Assembly: GCA_028820655.1 (NCBI GenBank)
Contig: JAPPIK010000030.1
Span: forward strand, 1-43,369
Origin: Candidatus Poribacteria bacterium
GTDB lineage: Bacteria; Poribacteria; WGA-4E; JAJDTR01
DNA: 43,369 nucleotides
Direction of reading: 5' to 3'
The notes under the pieces were generated by a model. That model was not told the DNA's origin. It saw nothing but the letters and a program-made list of their open reading frames with translations, and made no database searches. Shown piece by piece: positions 16,816-25,291 of the stretch. Each line of letters opens with the position of its first letter. Within the stretch, counting starts at the first letter, position 1. Made by a program: the position numbers and the translations under genes.

Positions 16816-16847
16816 CCTTCCTCCTTCTCCGACACATGTTTTCTTTC

Positions 16848-16877
16848 TTTATCATGCTTTTTTTGACAGTGTCAAAA
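16848..16877 (-). promoter_or_regulatory. Promoter with palindromic operator of the USP/PCP_red gene
   Basis: On the minus strand TTGACA (16870-16875), 16-base spacer, GATAAA (16848-16853). The -35 hexamer is part of a perfect palindrome TTTTGACA-G-TGTCAAAA (16861-16877, plus-strand reading), as expected for a repressor or activator site. The transcript would start about 25 bases before the ATG. Confidence 0.5.
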
Positions 16878-16955
16878 CCCGAATTCTGCGATTAACTATA
16901 AAATCGCGGAGCCGCTATATTATTGTTTGGAAAGAACAGAGCCATCATGATAAGG

Positions 16956-17783
16956 TCAATGCTGCCACAGGTTTGCGTCTCTGATAAGGCTGCTAGCCCA
17001 TTCTATGACTTTTTCATCCGCATGAATGACGAATTCCTGCCCACGTCCCGCTGACTGAAAATACCCGTCCTTCCAAGAGTTCTCTGAGTGGTACGATATT
17101 TTGACATGCCGAAAGATCTTCGGGTCAAGATTCCAACGACTCTTTATCTCTCCGTGCTTTGTTAGCATCTTCCGGTTATCGAACCGAAAGACACCGGCAC
17201 CGGGACAACTCGGATGAAAACCTAGCTTTGGCGCGGCGACATAGATGGTATTGTTACTCCGTTTCCTTGCTGCCGCATAGGCATGAGAATGATCGTTCAG
17301 CCAGATTGGCAGTTGAGCGTCTCCGCTGGCACGGATAACATTACCAATCTGCAAGTAACCAAAAATGGCATGGAAGCCGTTACCGTCGCCATGAAACCGT
17401 AAGCTACCACCAACCTCTTCGGTGTGGCGGAACCAGCCGAAAAAGAGAAACAAATCTCCGCGTGAAACCCCTTGATTCTCCAAGTGCGTCTCCGCGGCCA
17501 TGCCTTGTCCGAACGCCGGGAGCCAATTTGGAGGACGCTTACGAACCCCTGGAGCGAGATCAGGATCCAGATGAACCGCTTCGCGCTCTTTTTTTGCTCC
17601 GGAATCAAGGTCCGCAAGGATCTCCGCGTACGACTTTCCTCCGGGTTCAATGATGTCGCTATAAGTCAAGGTCTCCCAGTCCCCGGGAACCGGCAAGCTA
17701 AGCATCTTGCCGTCAGGCAACACAGGACTTGGATGTCCACCGCTAGAACTGTCAAACCCCTTCCGACTAAGTATGATTCTCAC
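16956..17783 (-). CDS. Nucleotide-modification-associated domain 3 (Nmad3-like) protein
   Basis: About 275 residues, spanning the whole domain: 'ILSRKGFDSSSGGHPSP' at the N-terminus, 'LTYSDI', 'HLDPDL', 'PAFGQGMAAETHLENQGV', 'GDLFLFFGWFR', 'HAIFGYLQIG'. These blocks are those of the Nmad3 family, described by computational analysis as linked to modified nucleotides or DNA in phage and mobile contexts; no activity is established. I place the start at a GTG (17783) because family members begin just before 'IIxSRKGFDSS'; an ATG at 17834 would add 17 residues with no better ribosome-binding site. No DNA methylase or glycosyltransferase lies nearby, so its association with modification is unsupported here. 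Confidence 0.8.
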   Translation of the reverse strand: MRIILSRKGFDSSSGGHPSPVLPDGKMLSLPVPGDWETLTYSDIIEPGGKSYAEILADLDSGAKKEREAVHLDPDLAPGVRKRPPNWLPAFGQGMAAETHLENQGVSRGDLFLFFGWFRHTEEVGGSLRFHGDGNGFHAIFGYLQIGNVIRASGDAQLPIWLNDHSHAYAAARKRSNNTIYVAAPKLGFHPSCPGAGVFRFDNRKMLTKHGEIKSRWNLDPKIFRHVKISYHSENSWKDGYFQSAGRGQEFVIHADEKVIEWASSLIRDANLWQH

Positions 17784-17912
17784 AGACCTACATTCAACTG
17801 TTATCGCCTTATTCACATGACTGAGCGATAGCATCTATTCGGGACTTTCCTCTTTGCGCTTCCGCCCCCAGAAACCACCTAGAAGATGTCCCAGGATTGT
17901 CCCGGTGAATAA

Positions 17913-18104
17913 TTAGGGAATTGCCGTCCAATCCCAATGTAGAATGAAACGGCGGGTTAGGACATTGATGAGAATCGGGAGATAGATGGTTCGTCCCCAA
18001 GGGCGAGAAAATCTTCTGAAACGGACTCGGTAAAATCCGAAAGGAAGGTTGATGAGGAAAACAAGGATCGTCACACCTAGCCGAGCCGTGTCAAGCCCAA
18101 TCAT
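17913..18104 (-). CDS. Small membrane protein behind SCO1
   Basis: 63 residues with one or two hydrophobic segments ('VTILVFLINLPFGFYRVRF', 'IYLPILINVL'). The 'NLPFGFYR..FRRFS..WGR.IYLPI' pattern resembles a small conserved family I recall next to respiratory genes. The ATG at 18104 lies 30 bases after the SCO1 stop and has GAGAG upstream. Function unknown. The sequence between it and the Nmad3 gene (17784-17912) holds no gene. Confidence 0.6.
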   Translation of the reverse strand: MIGLDTARLGVTILVFLINLPFGFYRVRFRRFSRPWGRTIYLPILINVLTRRFILHWDWTAIP

Positions 18105-18134
18105 ATCGACTCTCTTTCTCCGAAGGGATTTTGA

Positions 18135-18797
18135 CTATCCCAGCAAGGTTTTTATGTCTCGCCGAAGGTGCCGGAGATTGGCCTTGATTCGACTATCATA
18201 GTAGCCTCGAACGGTTCCCTGTCTATCCACAAGAACGAAGCGGGTGCTATGGAGGATTTCACTTCCCTGATGTCCGACCGCAAGGTTGAATCCGTCGTGC
18301 GCAAGCTGATAAATTGATGACTTTTCGCCAGTCAAGAAGGACCACCGGCGGTGGTCCGCTCCAAAACTCTGAGCATAGCGGGAGAGCACTGCGGGCGTAT
18401 CGCGCTCCGGATCGACCGAGAAAGAGACGAATCGGAGTTCAGACTCGGCCGCAAACTCATCTTGAAGCCTCCTCAATTCATCGGTCATCGGCGGACAAAT
18501 AGTGGGACAACTTGTGAAGATAAAGTCCGCGACCCACACTTTACCCTCCAAATCGGCTAGTGAAAGCGCGCCACCGTTTTGATCGGTTAGGGAGAAGTCC
18601 GGCAGTTGGTGATTCTCCGAAAGCCTCGACAATGGGCTCTCCGACACAGACTTTTCGCTTGGTCGATGCATGAACGATTTTATGTTCGCAGCGACGATAG
18701 CGGCAATCACGAAAACCAACACACCCCAAAGCAAAACGGGCAACAAACGCCTCTTCGATGTTGTCTTCTGTTCTAGAGATTTGTCTTCGGTTTCCAT
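18135..18797 (-). CDS. SCO1/SenC copper chaperone
   Basis: 220 residues, membrane-anchored by a helix at about 18-38, with a periplasmic thioredoxin-like domain. The copper site is complete: C97 and C101 in 'TSCPTICPPM' and H183 in 'SEILHSTRF'. SCO proteins load and reduce the CuA centre of cytochrome oxidase subunit II. The ATG at 18797 is chosen over a TTG at 18845, since residues before it are not conserved. It ends the oxidase gene run and is 58 bases from the subunit IV stop, consistent with co-transcription. Confidence 0.93.
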   Translation of the reverse strand: METEDKSLEQKTTSKRRLLPVLLWGVLVFVIAAIVAANIKSFMHRPSEKSVSESPLSRLSENHQLPDFSLTDQNGGALSLADLEGKVWVADFIFTSCPTICPPMTDELRRLQDEFAAESELRFVSFSVDPERDTPAVLSRYAQSFGADHRRWSFLTGEKSSIYQLAHDGFNLAVGHQGSEILHSTRFVLVDRQGTVRGYYDSRIKANLRHLRRDIKTLLG

Positions 18798-18855
18798 AGC
18801 GTCAAGCACAGACGTATCGCAGATGTCAAAGACGATCCTGAGCAATCGCGTTACG

Positions 18856-19191
18856 TTAATGTGATGTATCTACCGCATGAGTCTCGGCTTTGGCTTCTTC
18901 TGCATTCCGGGCATCTGTCATTAGATCCGGCAAAAGCATAAAAACGAGAAAAACACAAATGATAAAGGGTGTCAGCGCAATAGCCGTCAAGGTTTTCTGC
19001 TCAAATTTCAAGTGCATGAAATATAGCGCGACGTAAGCCGCTTTAGAACATGCCATACCGATGAGAAGAATAAACTTTACACTTGTGGGAATCCAGTCTG
19101 GGATGACAACAAGGACTTCGGCGATTGTGAGTGCAAGCAAAATCCAAAAGATCCTGAAGTATTTGGGGTGTTCTTTGTCAGAGTGTTCCAT
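18856..19191 (-). CDS. Cytochrome c oxidase subunit IV (bacterial type)
   Basis: 111 residues with three transmembrane helices, the length and layout of the prokaryotic COX4 family. 'AAYVALYFMHLKFE' is the typical second-helix end. It stabilises the subunit I-III core. GGAG is seven bases before the ATG, and the gene begins 20 bases after the subunit III stop. Confidence 0.92.
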   Translation of the reverse strand: MEHSDKEHPKYFRIFWILLALTIAEVLVVIPDWIPTSVKFILLIGMACSKAAYVALYFMHLKFEQKTLTAIALTPFIICVFLVFMLLPDLMTDARNAEEAKAETHAVDTSH

Positions 19192-19211
19192 CTCAATTCT
19201 CCATTTCGAGA

Positions 19212-19856
19212 TTACAGTAGATAAACGAAGGTGAAGACCATGATCCAGATTAGATCAACGAAGTGCCAATAGAGTCCCAAAATCTCTACCTTGTGATTGT
19301 AGTCAGCCGTGTACGTTCCCCGCATCCCCTGAATCAAGATAACGATGAGATAAATGACCCCGCCGGTGACATGGGCACCGTGAAAACCTGTAATCGTGTA
19401 GAAGGTTGGGCCAAAGAGCTTCGAACCGGAAATCGCAGCACCTGACAAACCTTCATGAGGAATTTCATTGAGGGTGAGGCCGTGCTTGATTAGTGCGGTC
19501 CATTCATACGCTTGCAACCCCAAGAAGATTAGCCCCCCAAGGATTGTCAAGCCTAGAAAGGTGCACATTCTCGACTGGTTTCCCTTCTGAATGGCTTCGA
19601 GAGCTTTGACCATGGTAACACTACTGCAGATTAGCAGGAAGGTCATAAATGCCGTGAGGTTTATGCCGAGCACTTCTGATGGGGGCGCCCACTCGGCCGC
19701 GCCGGCGCGGATTGCTCCGTAGGCGGCGAGCAAAGCCCCAAAAGACATTGCGTCACTAATGAGGAAGAGCCACATCCCCAACTTGCCCTGGCTGTCGGGG
19801 GTTAGAGACGGCTCATAGACATCAGCAGAATGATCTATGGCAGCAGTTTCTGACAA
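19212..19856 (-). CDS. Cytochrome c oxidase subunit III
   Basis: 214 residues with five transmembrane helices. 'LGMWLFLISDAMSFGALLAA', 'GLQAYEWTALI', 'FYTITGFHGAHVTGG' and 'GLYWHFVDLIWIMVFTFVYL' are subunit III motifs. The start is a TTG at 19856 with AAAGGAG eight bases before it; no ATG fits. This is the more conventional of two subunit III-like proteins in the cluster. Confidence 0.93.
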   Translation of the reverse strand: MSETAAIDHSADVYEPSLTPDSQGKLGMWLFLISDAMSFGALLAAYGAIRAGAAEWAPPSEVLGINLTAFMTFLLICSSVTMVKALEAIQKGNQSRMCTFLGLTILGGLIFLGLQAYEWTALIKHGLTLNEIPHEGLSGAAISGSKLFGPTFYTITGFHGAHVTGGVIYLIVILIQGMRGTYTADYNHKVEILGLYWHFVDLIWIMVFTFVYLL

Positions 19857-19888
19857 TTTTTCATACTCCTTTCATATCTGAGTGCGGT

Positions 19889-20116
19889 TCATTGATTGTA
19901 ACGCTGCTTGACGCGCTTAATCGAAAAAAATATGCCGCCGCCAACCAGGCTAAAAACGATGTAGGGCATCGCCATGAGAAATAGAATGCTCCACTTGAAA
20001 CCCTGTGCAATCGGGTCATCATCGAGTTTACATGACGGGCATGCTTGGACTACCGTCGGTATCACGAACAGCGCGTAAGCCGTAACCCCCGACATGAGTG
20101 AAAGATAGCGGCGCAT
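19889..20116 (-). CDS. Small CPSC-containing membrane protein
   Basis: 75 residues: a signal-peptide-like helix ending before 'QACPSCK', then a polar stretch and a second helix ('FLMAMPYIVFSLVGGGIFFS') with a basic tail. The CPSC motif would face the periplasm and could bind copper or form a disulfide. AAGGAG nine bases before the ATG at 20116 decides the start over a GTG at 20137. It lies between the two subunit III genes, so a role in oxidase assembly or stability is likely but unproven. Confidence 0.8.
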   Translation of the reverse strand: MRRYLSLMSGVTAYALFVIPTVVQACPSCKLDDDPIAQGFKWSILFLMAMPYIVFSLVGGGIFFSIKRVKQRYNQ

Positions 20117-20243
20117 TGTGGATATCTCCTTATTCACGATTTATAGTCAACACATACACTCCCGAATCACCGGAAACCACAATCCCTCATTCCTGCGAGA
20201 GGCAGACCGCCGTGATTGGGAACTATCTCTGGATTATTCCGAT

Positions 20244-20849
20244 TTAGACCAAATAGACCAACACATAAAGTATGGGCCACAGGACTACGACAAAGGTCCA
20301 GTAGATGGCGCAAATCTCCACGCCAAGGTGTTGATCGGCCGAAAATCGACCGGCGACTGCCTTGGCAAGAACTCCTAACACCCAAACGACCGCAAGCAAT
20401 GCGTGCAGTGCATGGCAACCGATGAGGACGTAGAAGATTGAACCGTACACCCCGGACGACAAAGTGAACCCATGATGCACCAATCGAACCCATTCGGTGC
20501 CCTGTACAATGAGGAAGATGGCACCGAGCACCCCGGTCACGAGCAACCAGATTCGAAGTTGATTCTGAAGCCCCCGGCGCACGGTGCGCAGGGCGCGAAT
20601 CATGGTATAACCGCTCAGAAGCAGGACAATCGTATTGATTCCGGTGATGCCAATCGGCAATCGTACGTCAGCCTGCGTAGGAGGCGGCCATGTGACACTT
20701 CCCAATCGAAACACAAGGAATGTTCCGATCAGACCCGCGAAAAACATGATTTCCGCCCCTAGAACTATTAAAATGGCTAGACGGGCATTGCTGGTCGGTT
20801 GCCCCACGTCGGCGGATTGATCATATGTCGCGTGTTCTGATTCGCTCAT
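20244..20849 (-). CDS. Second cytochrome c oxidase subunit III-like protein
   Basis: 201 residues with five transmembrane helices. 'VLGAEIMFFAGLIGTFLVFR', 'GTEWVRLVHHG', 'FYVLIGCHALHALLAV' and 'IYWTFVVVLWPILYVLVYL' are subunit III-like. It differs enough from the product of 19212-19856 to be an old paralogue. ATG at 20849 is preferred to the adjacent TTG. Both together may form a two-protein subunit III, or each may belong to a different assembly state. Confidence 0.9.
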   Translation of the reverse strand: MSESEHATYDQSADVGQPTSNARLAILIVLGAEIMFFAGLIGTFLVFRLGSVTWPPPTQADVRLPIGITGINTIVLLLSGYTMIRALRTVRRGLQNQLRIWLLVTGVLGAIFLIVQGTEWVRLVHHGFTLSSGVYGSIFYVLIGCHALHALLAVVWVLGVLAKAVAGRFSADQHLGVEICAIYWTFVVVLWPILYVLVYLV

Positions 20850-20901
20850 CAAAATGAGCCCTCACTGAAACAGCTATGAGAATTCTGTTGTATGCCGCAC
20901 T

Positions 20902-21012
20902 TCAGTTTTTCACCACAGCAAAGATCGTTGCGAAAACAAACAGGAGGACAAAAACTGCTAATAGGAATAATCCGAGGCGTCGATTTCGGGTTTGTTTTTC
21001 CCGGTCATTCAT
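20902..21012 (-). CDS. Hidden 36-residue single-helix membrane protein
   Basis: A short frame between the heme O synthase and subunit III-like genes: a basic N-terminus ('MNDREKQTRNRR') followed by one strongly hydrophobic helix ('LGLFLLAVFVLLFVFATIF') and 'AVVKN', ending TGA. GAGGAG lies about 11 bases before the ATG, 23 bases behind the preceding stop. Oxidase clusters often encode single-helix subunits of this size (CcoQ-like or subunit-IV-like), so I regard it as a real small subunit. Confidence 0.7.
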   Translation of the reverse strand: MNDREKQTRNRRLGLFLLAVFVLLFVFATIFAVVKN

Positions 21013-21035
21013 CCGAATCAAAACTCCTCATCTTG

Positions 21036-21938
21036 TCACGCGGTCTTATCAAGCGCCATAACAAGAAACACAAGAGGCAGATATATCAATGAAGCGTATA
21101 GCAACCGTTTCGCAGACACGGTTGTAGGAGAAATTGACAACTTAATACCGAATGCAAGAAATCCTATGCTCAAGACTAACGCCGCGAAGAAATAGAAGAT
21201 TCCCGCTATTCCAATCAAGGTGGGCAACAGTGCTACGACAAGCAGCGCCAAGCAGTTACTGACGATTTGTCGCCTTGTGCTCTTACCATCCGGGTGAACA
21301 ACCGGAAGCAACCGGAATCCTGCTTGTGCGTATTCATCGCGGTAGATGCATGCAATCGAAAGGGAGTGGGGAAGTTGCCAGAGAAATAGGATGGCGAAAA
21401 GCGCCCACGCATCAATATTGATTGTTCCGCGTGCGGCAACCCATCCGATGACCGGCGGCAATGCACCCGGAACCGCGCCGGCTACAGTGCAAAGCGGCGA
21501 CTTCTTTTTAAGCGGCGTATAGATGAACAGATAGGTCACGACGATAGCAGAGATAACCAATGCGCTTAACGGGTTTACACGGAGCGCAGTAAATGCGAGT
21601 CCACCGACGGTCAGTACCACGCCAAAGAATAACGCGGTTGTTGGTTCAACACGCTTGTCCGGCAAAGGACGGTTGCATGTGCGTACCATCTGTGCATCCA
21701 GGTCCCGTTCGAGGTATTGATTCAGAGCCAACACACCCGCCGCCGACAATCCGGTGCCGATAAAAGTTTCTGCTAACCGAACCCAATCGAGCGAACCCGA
21801 AGATGCGAGATAGAAACCGGCAGAGGTCGTAATCAGTATCATCGTTACGAGCCGTGGTTTGGTCAATTCTACGAAAGTTGACACTCGGCGTCTCAGATAA
21901 GTCAAGTCGTTGCCTAAGGTTTGAGTTGCTAACATCAT
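21036..21938 (-). CDS. ctaB: Protoheme IX farnesyltransferase (heme O synthase)
   Basis: 300-residue UbiA-family prenyltransferase with about eight to nine helices. Both aspartate-rich motifs are present: 'NQYLERDLDAQM' (73-84) and 'YRDEYAQAGFRLLP' (198-211), the sites that hold the Mg-farnesyl diphosphate. It converts heme b to heme O, which the next-upstream gene product oxidises to heme A. GAGG lies seven bases before the ATG pair. Confidence 0.95.
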   Translation of the reverse strand: MMLATQTLGNDLTYLRRRVSTFVELTKPRLVTMILITTSAGFYLASSGSLDWVRLAETFIGTGLSAAGVLALNQYLERDLDAQMVRTCNRPLPDKRVEPTTALFFGVVLTVGGLAFTALRVNPLSALVISAIVVTYLFIYTPLKKKSPLCTVAGAVPGALPPVIGWVAARGTINIDAWALFAILFLWQLPHSLSIACIYRDEYAQAGFRLLPVVHPDGKSTRRQIVSNCLALLVVALLPTLIGIAGIFYFFAALVLSIGFLAFGIKLSISPTTVSAKRLLYASLIYLPLVFLVMALDKTA

Positions 21939-22031
21939 ACTACAACCTCATTAAAATAAGACCACAGGTTACCCATCACCTTCGATGGACACTCGGCAAA
22001 CTAGCCGCTTGTTTTCCAACCATAGCGAACT

Positions 22032-23141
22032 TCATCCGTCAAGGGCTTGGCCCGTGCTCGTAAGCCGAAAAACGCTCAAGGTGACTATAGCGGATACGAC
22101 AAGCATCATCGCTCCGATTGCAACATGGGCAGTTGTGATTATCACGCTCATTGTAGAAGACACGACTTCACCGGCAGATGTGAATTCGGCGACGTATGCG
22201 GCACCGCCCAAAACCAGTTGAACGGCGAGCAAACCGCTGAGCACCATTAGCGGCCGCACAATACGAAAATACCCCAAATAATCTCTCAACGCGCGCCCAG
22301 AGAGCAAGAACACGTGAATTGTCACTAAAGCAGCAAAAAGTAGATGTGCGTCCAGTCGAGTCCCCGTATGCCTCAATATCGCGCCGAAGATAAATTGTAC
22401 ATAGATTAGCGCCAATGTAATGCCACTTAACCGTCTCAGTCGTGATGCACCCGCGTCTTGGATCGTCGGCCAATTCTGCATCCACCCGCGCGAGGTGAAC
22501 AGGACAAGACTTGCAGTCAACGCAAAAAACACTTGAGCAAAGCAGGCATGCACGATTGCGAGGAGCGTGCTCAAGTGCGTTACGCGCAGACCGCCCATCA
22601 CACCTTGCACAATGACTGCAACCAGTGTGATCGCACCAAGCAGTTTAAGCCATCGCCGATCATCCTTTGACCAGATTGCCAATAATAACACAATCGTCAA
22701 CAACCCAACGATTGAGCCGATCAGCCTATGGGTGTGTTCGTAAAGGACACCGTGTACGTAAACATCCAGCCTCGCCTCCGATTTAATCAGGGTATAGACT
22801 CGTTCATTCTCACTATCCGTGAGCCTCCACTTACCCTCCTCTTCTTTCGAGATTACGGTGTTATCTGAAATCGAAATCTCATTGTTCTCAAGCGCACCGC
22901 GTAGATTTTCGGTGAGATTGCCGCTCTCCAGATCCGTTTGAAGGATCGGGTCGATGCTGAACAGAAAACCGCTGACCGTTTTCGACACCGGATAAAGGAA
23001 CATATTGTATCCGAACGTCGTGGGCCAATCGGGAACGGCAAGCCCCGAATCTGTGCTAGTTACGATGCCTCCCATGCAGATTAGAACAAAAGTCATCACT
23101 GCCGTCAATATAGCAACTCGGTGAAGCCAACGATGGTACAT
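22032..23141 (-). CDS. ctaA: Heme A synthase (COX15/CtaA) with loop insertion
   Basis: 369 residues, eight predicted helices. Helix 1 is followed by 'STDSGLAVPDWPTTFGYNMF', then an inserted polar segment of about 65 residues (roughly 62-128, acidic, beta-looking), and then 'YEHTHRLIGSIVG', the heme-ligand block of the family. Later histidines ('LAIVHACFAQ', 'LLFAALVTIHVF', 'TTAHVAIG') fit heme b and substrate heme O ligands. It oxidises the C8 methyl of heme O to a formyl group. In ordinary family members the two first blocks are separated by only 15-25 residues, so the loop is unusual. No Shine-Dalgarno is visible. Confidence 0.93.
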   Translation of the reverse strand: MYHRWLHRVAILTAVMTFVLICMGGIVTSTDSGLAVPDWPTTFGYNMFLYPVSKTVSGFLFSIDPILQTDLESGNLTENLRGALENNEISISDNTVISKEEEGKWRLTDSENERVYTLIKSEARLDVYVHGVLYEHTHRLIGSIVGLLTIVLLLAIWSKDDRRWLKLLGAITLVAVIVQGVMGGLRVTHLSTLLAIVHACFAQVFFALTASLVLFTSRGWMQNWPTIQDAGASRLRRLSGITLALIYVQFIFGAILRHTGTRLDAHLLFAALVTIHVFLLSGRALRDYLGYFRIVRPLMVLSGLLAVQLVLGGAAYVAEFTSAGEVVSSTMSVIITTAHVAIGAMMLVVSAIVTLSVFRLTSTGQALDG

Positions 23142-23303
23142 GTCTAATTCATGGAAAGACTACTGCCTGAAAAGCGATGCGTCAATTGACGAGGCGTAAA
23201 ACATAACAAGAAAAGGGGCGCAGATGAACACGAAAAATAATCGGCTTCTTTCGCTGATCGACGAATCGATTTTGTCAGCGTTCATCGGCGTCCCAGACTG
23301 TGG

Positions 23304-25148
23304 TTAATCGGCAGTTGCCCCCGCTGCAATCGGCTCGTCGCGTGAGGGTTCGCCATCCGACTGCGTTTGCGGAATCCAGTCAGTTTCGGCACCGGGAACG
23401 CTGTATTCGTAGGGTCCGTGGTAAACACGCGGAATCTGATCGAAATTGCCGTGCGGCACCGGGGTCGGTGCGTGCCATTCGAGGGTGTTAGCGTGCCAAG
23501 GATTCTGTTCGGCTACCCTTCCTTTGAACATGCTCCAGAACACATTTACCAACAGAATAATCTGAGCGGCACCCAGAATAAATGCGCACATGGTAATAAA
23601 CTCGTTTATCCCTTGAAGATGCGCCAAATCGGTGTCAAGCGGATTATGGATGCGTCTACGATGTCCAGCTACGCCGATGATGTGCATCGGGAAAAACACA
23701 CCGTTAAAAGCGATGAAAGAGATCCAGAAGTGGATCTTGCCGAGTGCCGCATTCATGTGCCGCCCGAACATCTTGGGGAACCAGTAGAACACTGCTCCGA
23801 ACAACGCAAACACACTCCCGCCGAAGACAACATAGTGGATATGCGCGACGATGTAGTATGTATCGTGGATGTGGATGTCTACCGGCGAGTTTGCCATAAA
23901 GATACCGCTGAGCCCTCCAATTACAAACATGGATACGAAAGCAAGGGTGTGCAACATCGGTACCGTAAACTGAATAGACCCACGGAATAGGGTGCCTAAC
24001 CAGTTGAAGGTTTTTATCGCCGAAGGAACGGCAATCAACATCGTGGTCGTCATGAATGCCATGCTTAATTGGGGGTTCATTCCACTCTGAAACATGTGAT
24101 GTCCCCAGACAACCCAACTCAGAAAGGCGATGGAAATCATGGCGAACACCATGGACTTATACCCGAAGATCGGTTTTCTGGAAAAGACCGAAATCATTTC
24201 GGATGCGAGCCCCATGCCGGGTAGAATCAATATGTACACTTCGGGATGACCAAAGAACCAGAATAGGTGTTGCCAGAGGAGCGGTTCTCCGCCGCCTTCC
24301 GCCAGGAAGAATGATGTCCCCGCCATTCTATCGAACAGCAACAGCGCAAGTGCGGAGGCTACGACAGGGAACGCGAGCAACAGGAGAATTGCAACGATGA
24401 AGAGTGACCAGATCACCAGTGGAAGACGAAAGTAGGTCATACCCGGCGCCCGCATGTTGATGACGGTGGTAATGTAGTTGATCGACCCCATTAGCGAGGA
24501 AACACCCATGACAATCAGCGCCATGCACCAGAGGTTTTGTCCCCATATCACACCGGTAAAGTCGGGAACCGACGAGAGCGGCGCGTATCCGGTCCATCCC
24601 GCGGCGGCATGCCCACCGGGAACGAAAAATCCCGCCATCAAGATAACAGCGCCTAGCACACTCGTCCAGAAGGACAACATATTGAGCACGGGAAACGCCA
24701 TGTCTCTCGTGCCAATCATCAGTGGGATGAGGAAATTCCCAAAGGCACCAACAAGCAACGGTACAACGACGAAGAAAACCATGATGGTGGCGTGCATTGT
24801 AAAGAGCGCATTGTAGAACTCTGGCCCGATGATGCCGCCGTACATCGTTCGCTCAAACCAGTTCTCCTCATCGTCTTCGCCCCATCTTTCCCACCTACGA
24901 TCTGCTTCGGAGACGGCTTCACCTTCGTCTAGGTACTCTTGGGAAACCCCAATCATCGGAAGTGGCTTATCGGGCCAAGCAAGCTGCCAGCGGAACAGCA
25001 ACGCAAGCCCACCGCCGACCATGAACATAATCAAACCATAGATTAGGAATTGCTTGCCAATCATCTTGTGGTCGAGAGAGAAAATATATTTGCTGACAAA
25101 ACTCTCCTCGTGATGATGGTCATGCGATTCATTTGCGTGATCATTCAT
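23304..25148 (-). CDS. ctaD: Cytochrome c oxidase subunit I
   Basis: 614 residues, twelve or more helices. Heme a and a3/CuB ligand motifs are all present: 'ALFTMHATIMVF', 'FGHPEVYILILPG' (with the His-Tyr cross-link pair and the D-channel glutamate), 'WVVWGHHMFQSGM', and 'HDTYYIVAHIHYVVFGG'. 'MIGTRDMAFPVLN' supplies the D-channel aspartate, so this is an A1-type enzyme pumping protons and reducing oxygen to water. No cytochrome c domain is fused. The ATG at 25148 has AAGGAG ten bases upstream; a GTG 24 bases earlier is ignored. The 162 bases after the gene show nothing coding. Confidence 0.97.
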   Translation of the reverse strand: MNDHANESHDHHHEESFVSKYIFSLDHKMIGKQFLIYGLIMFMVGGGLALLFRWQLAWPDKPLPMIGVSQEYLDEGEAVSEADRRWERWGEDDEENWFERTMYGGIIGPEFYNALFTMHATIMVFFVVVPLLVGAFGNFLIPLMIGTRDMAFPVLNMLSFWTSVLGAVILMAGFFVPGGHAAAGWTGYAPLSSVPDFTGVIWGQNLWCMALIVMGVSSLMGSINYITTVINMRAPGMTYFRLPLVIWSLFIVAILLLLAFPVVASALALLLFDRMAGTSFFLAEGGGEPLLWQHLFWFFGHPEVYILILPGMGLASEMISVFSRKPIFGYKSMVFAMISIAFLSWVVWGHHMFQSGMNPQLSMAFMTTTMLIAVPSAIKTFNWLGTLFRGSIQFTVPMLHTLAFVSMFVIGGLSGIFMANSPVDIHIHDTYYIVAHIHYVVFGGSVFALFGAVFYWFPKMFGRHMNAALGKIHFWISFIAFNGVFFPMHIIGVAGHRRRIHNPLDTDLAHLQGINEFITMCAFILGAAQIILLVNVFWSMFKGRVAEQNPWHANTLEWHAPTPVPHGNFDQIPRVYHGPYEYSVPGAETDWIPQTQSDGEPSRDEPIAAGATAD

Positions 25149-25291
25149 TCGACACGAACTCCTTTCTTTCACATAAATATCATTTCTTACACCTAAACTG
25201 GACTATAAGGCGCTTCTTTAGGTTTGTTGGTCTCATTCTCTTGCATTAGTCTACTAAACCTATGGGCAAGATCCCAGCGTCCTGCTCGCCG

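Noticed and set aside
23220-23310. Plus-strand 27-residue frame with AGGGG upstream
   Set aside because: Too short, without recognisable features, and in a spacer between two minus-strand oxidase genes.
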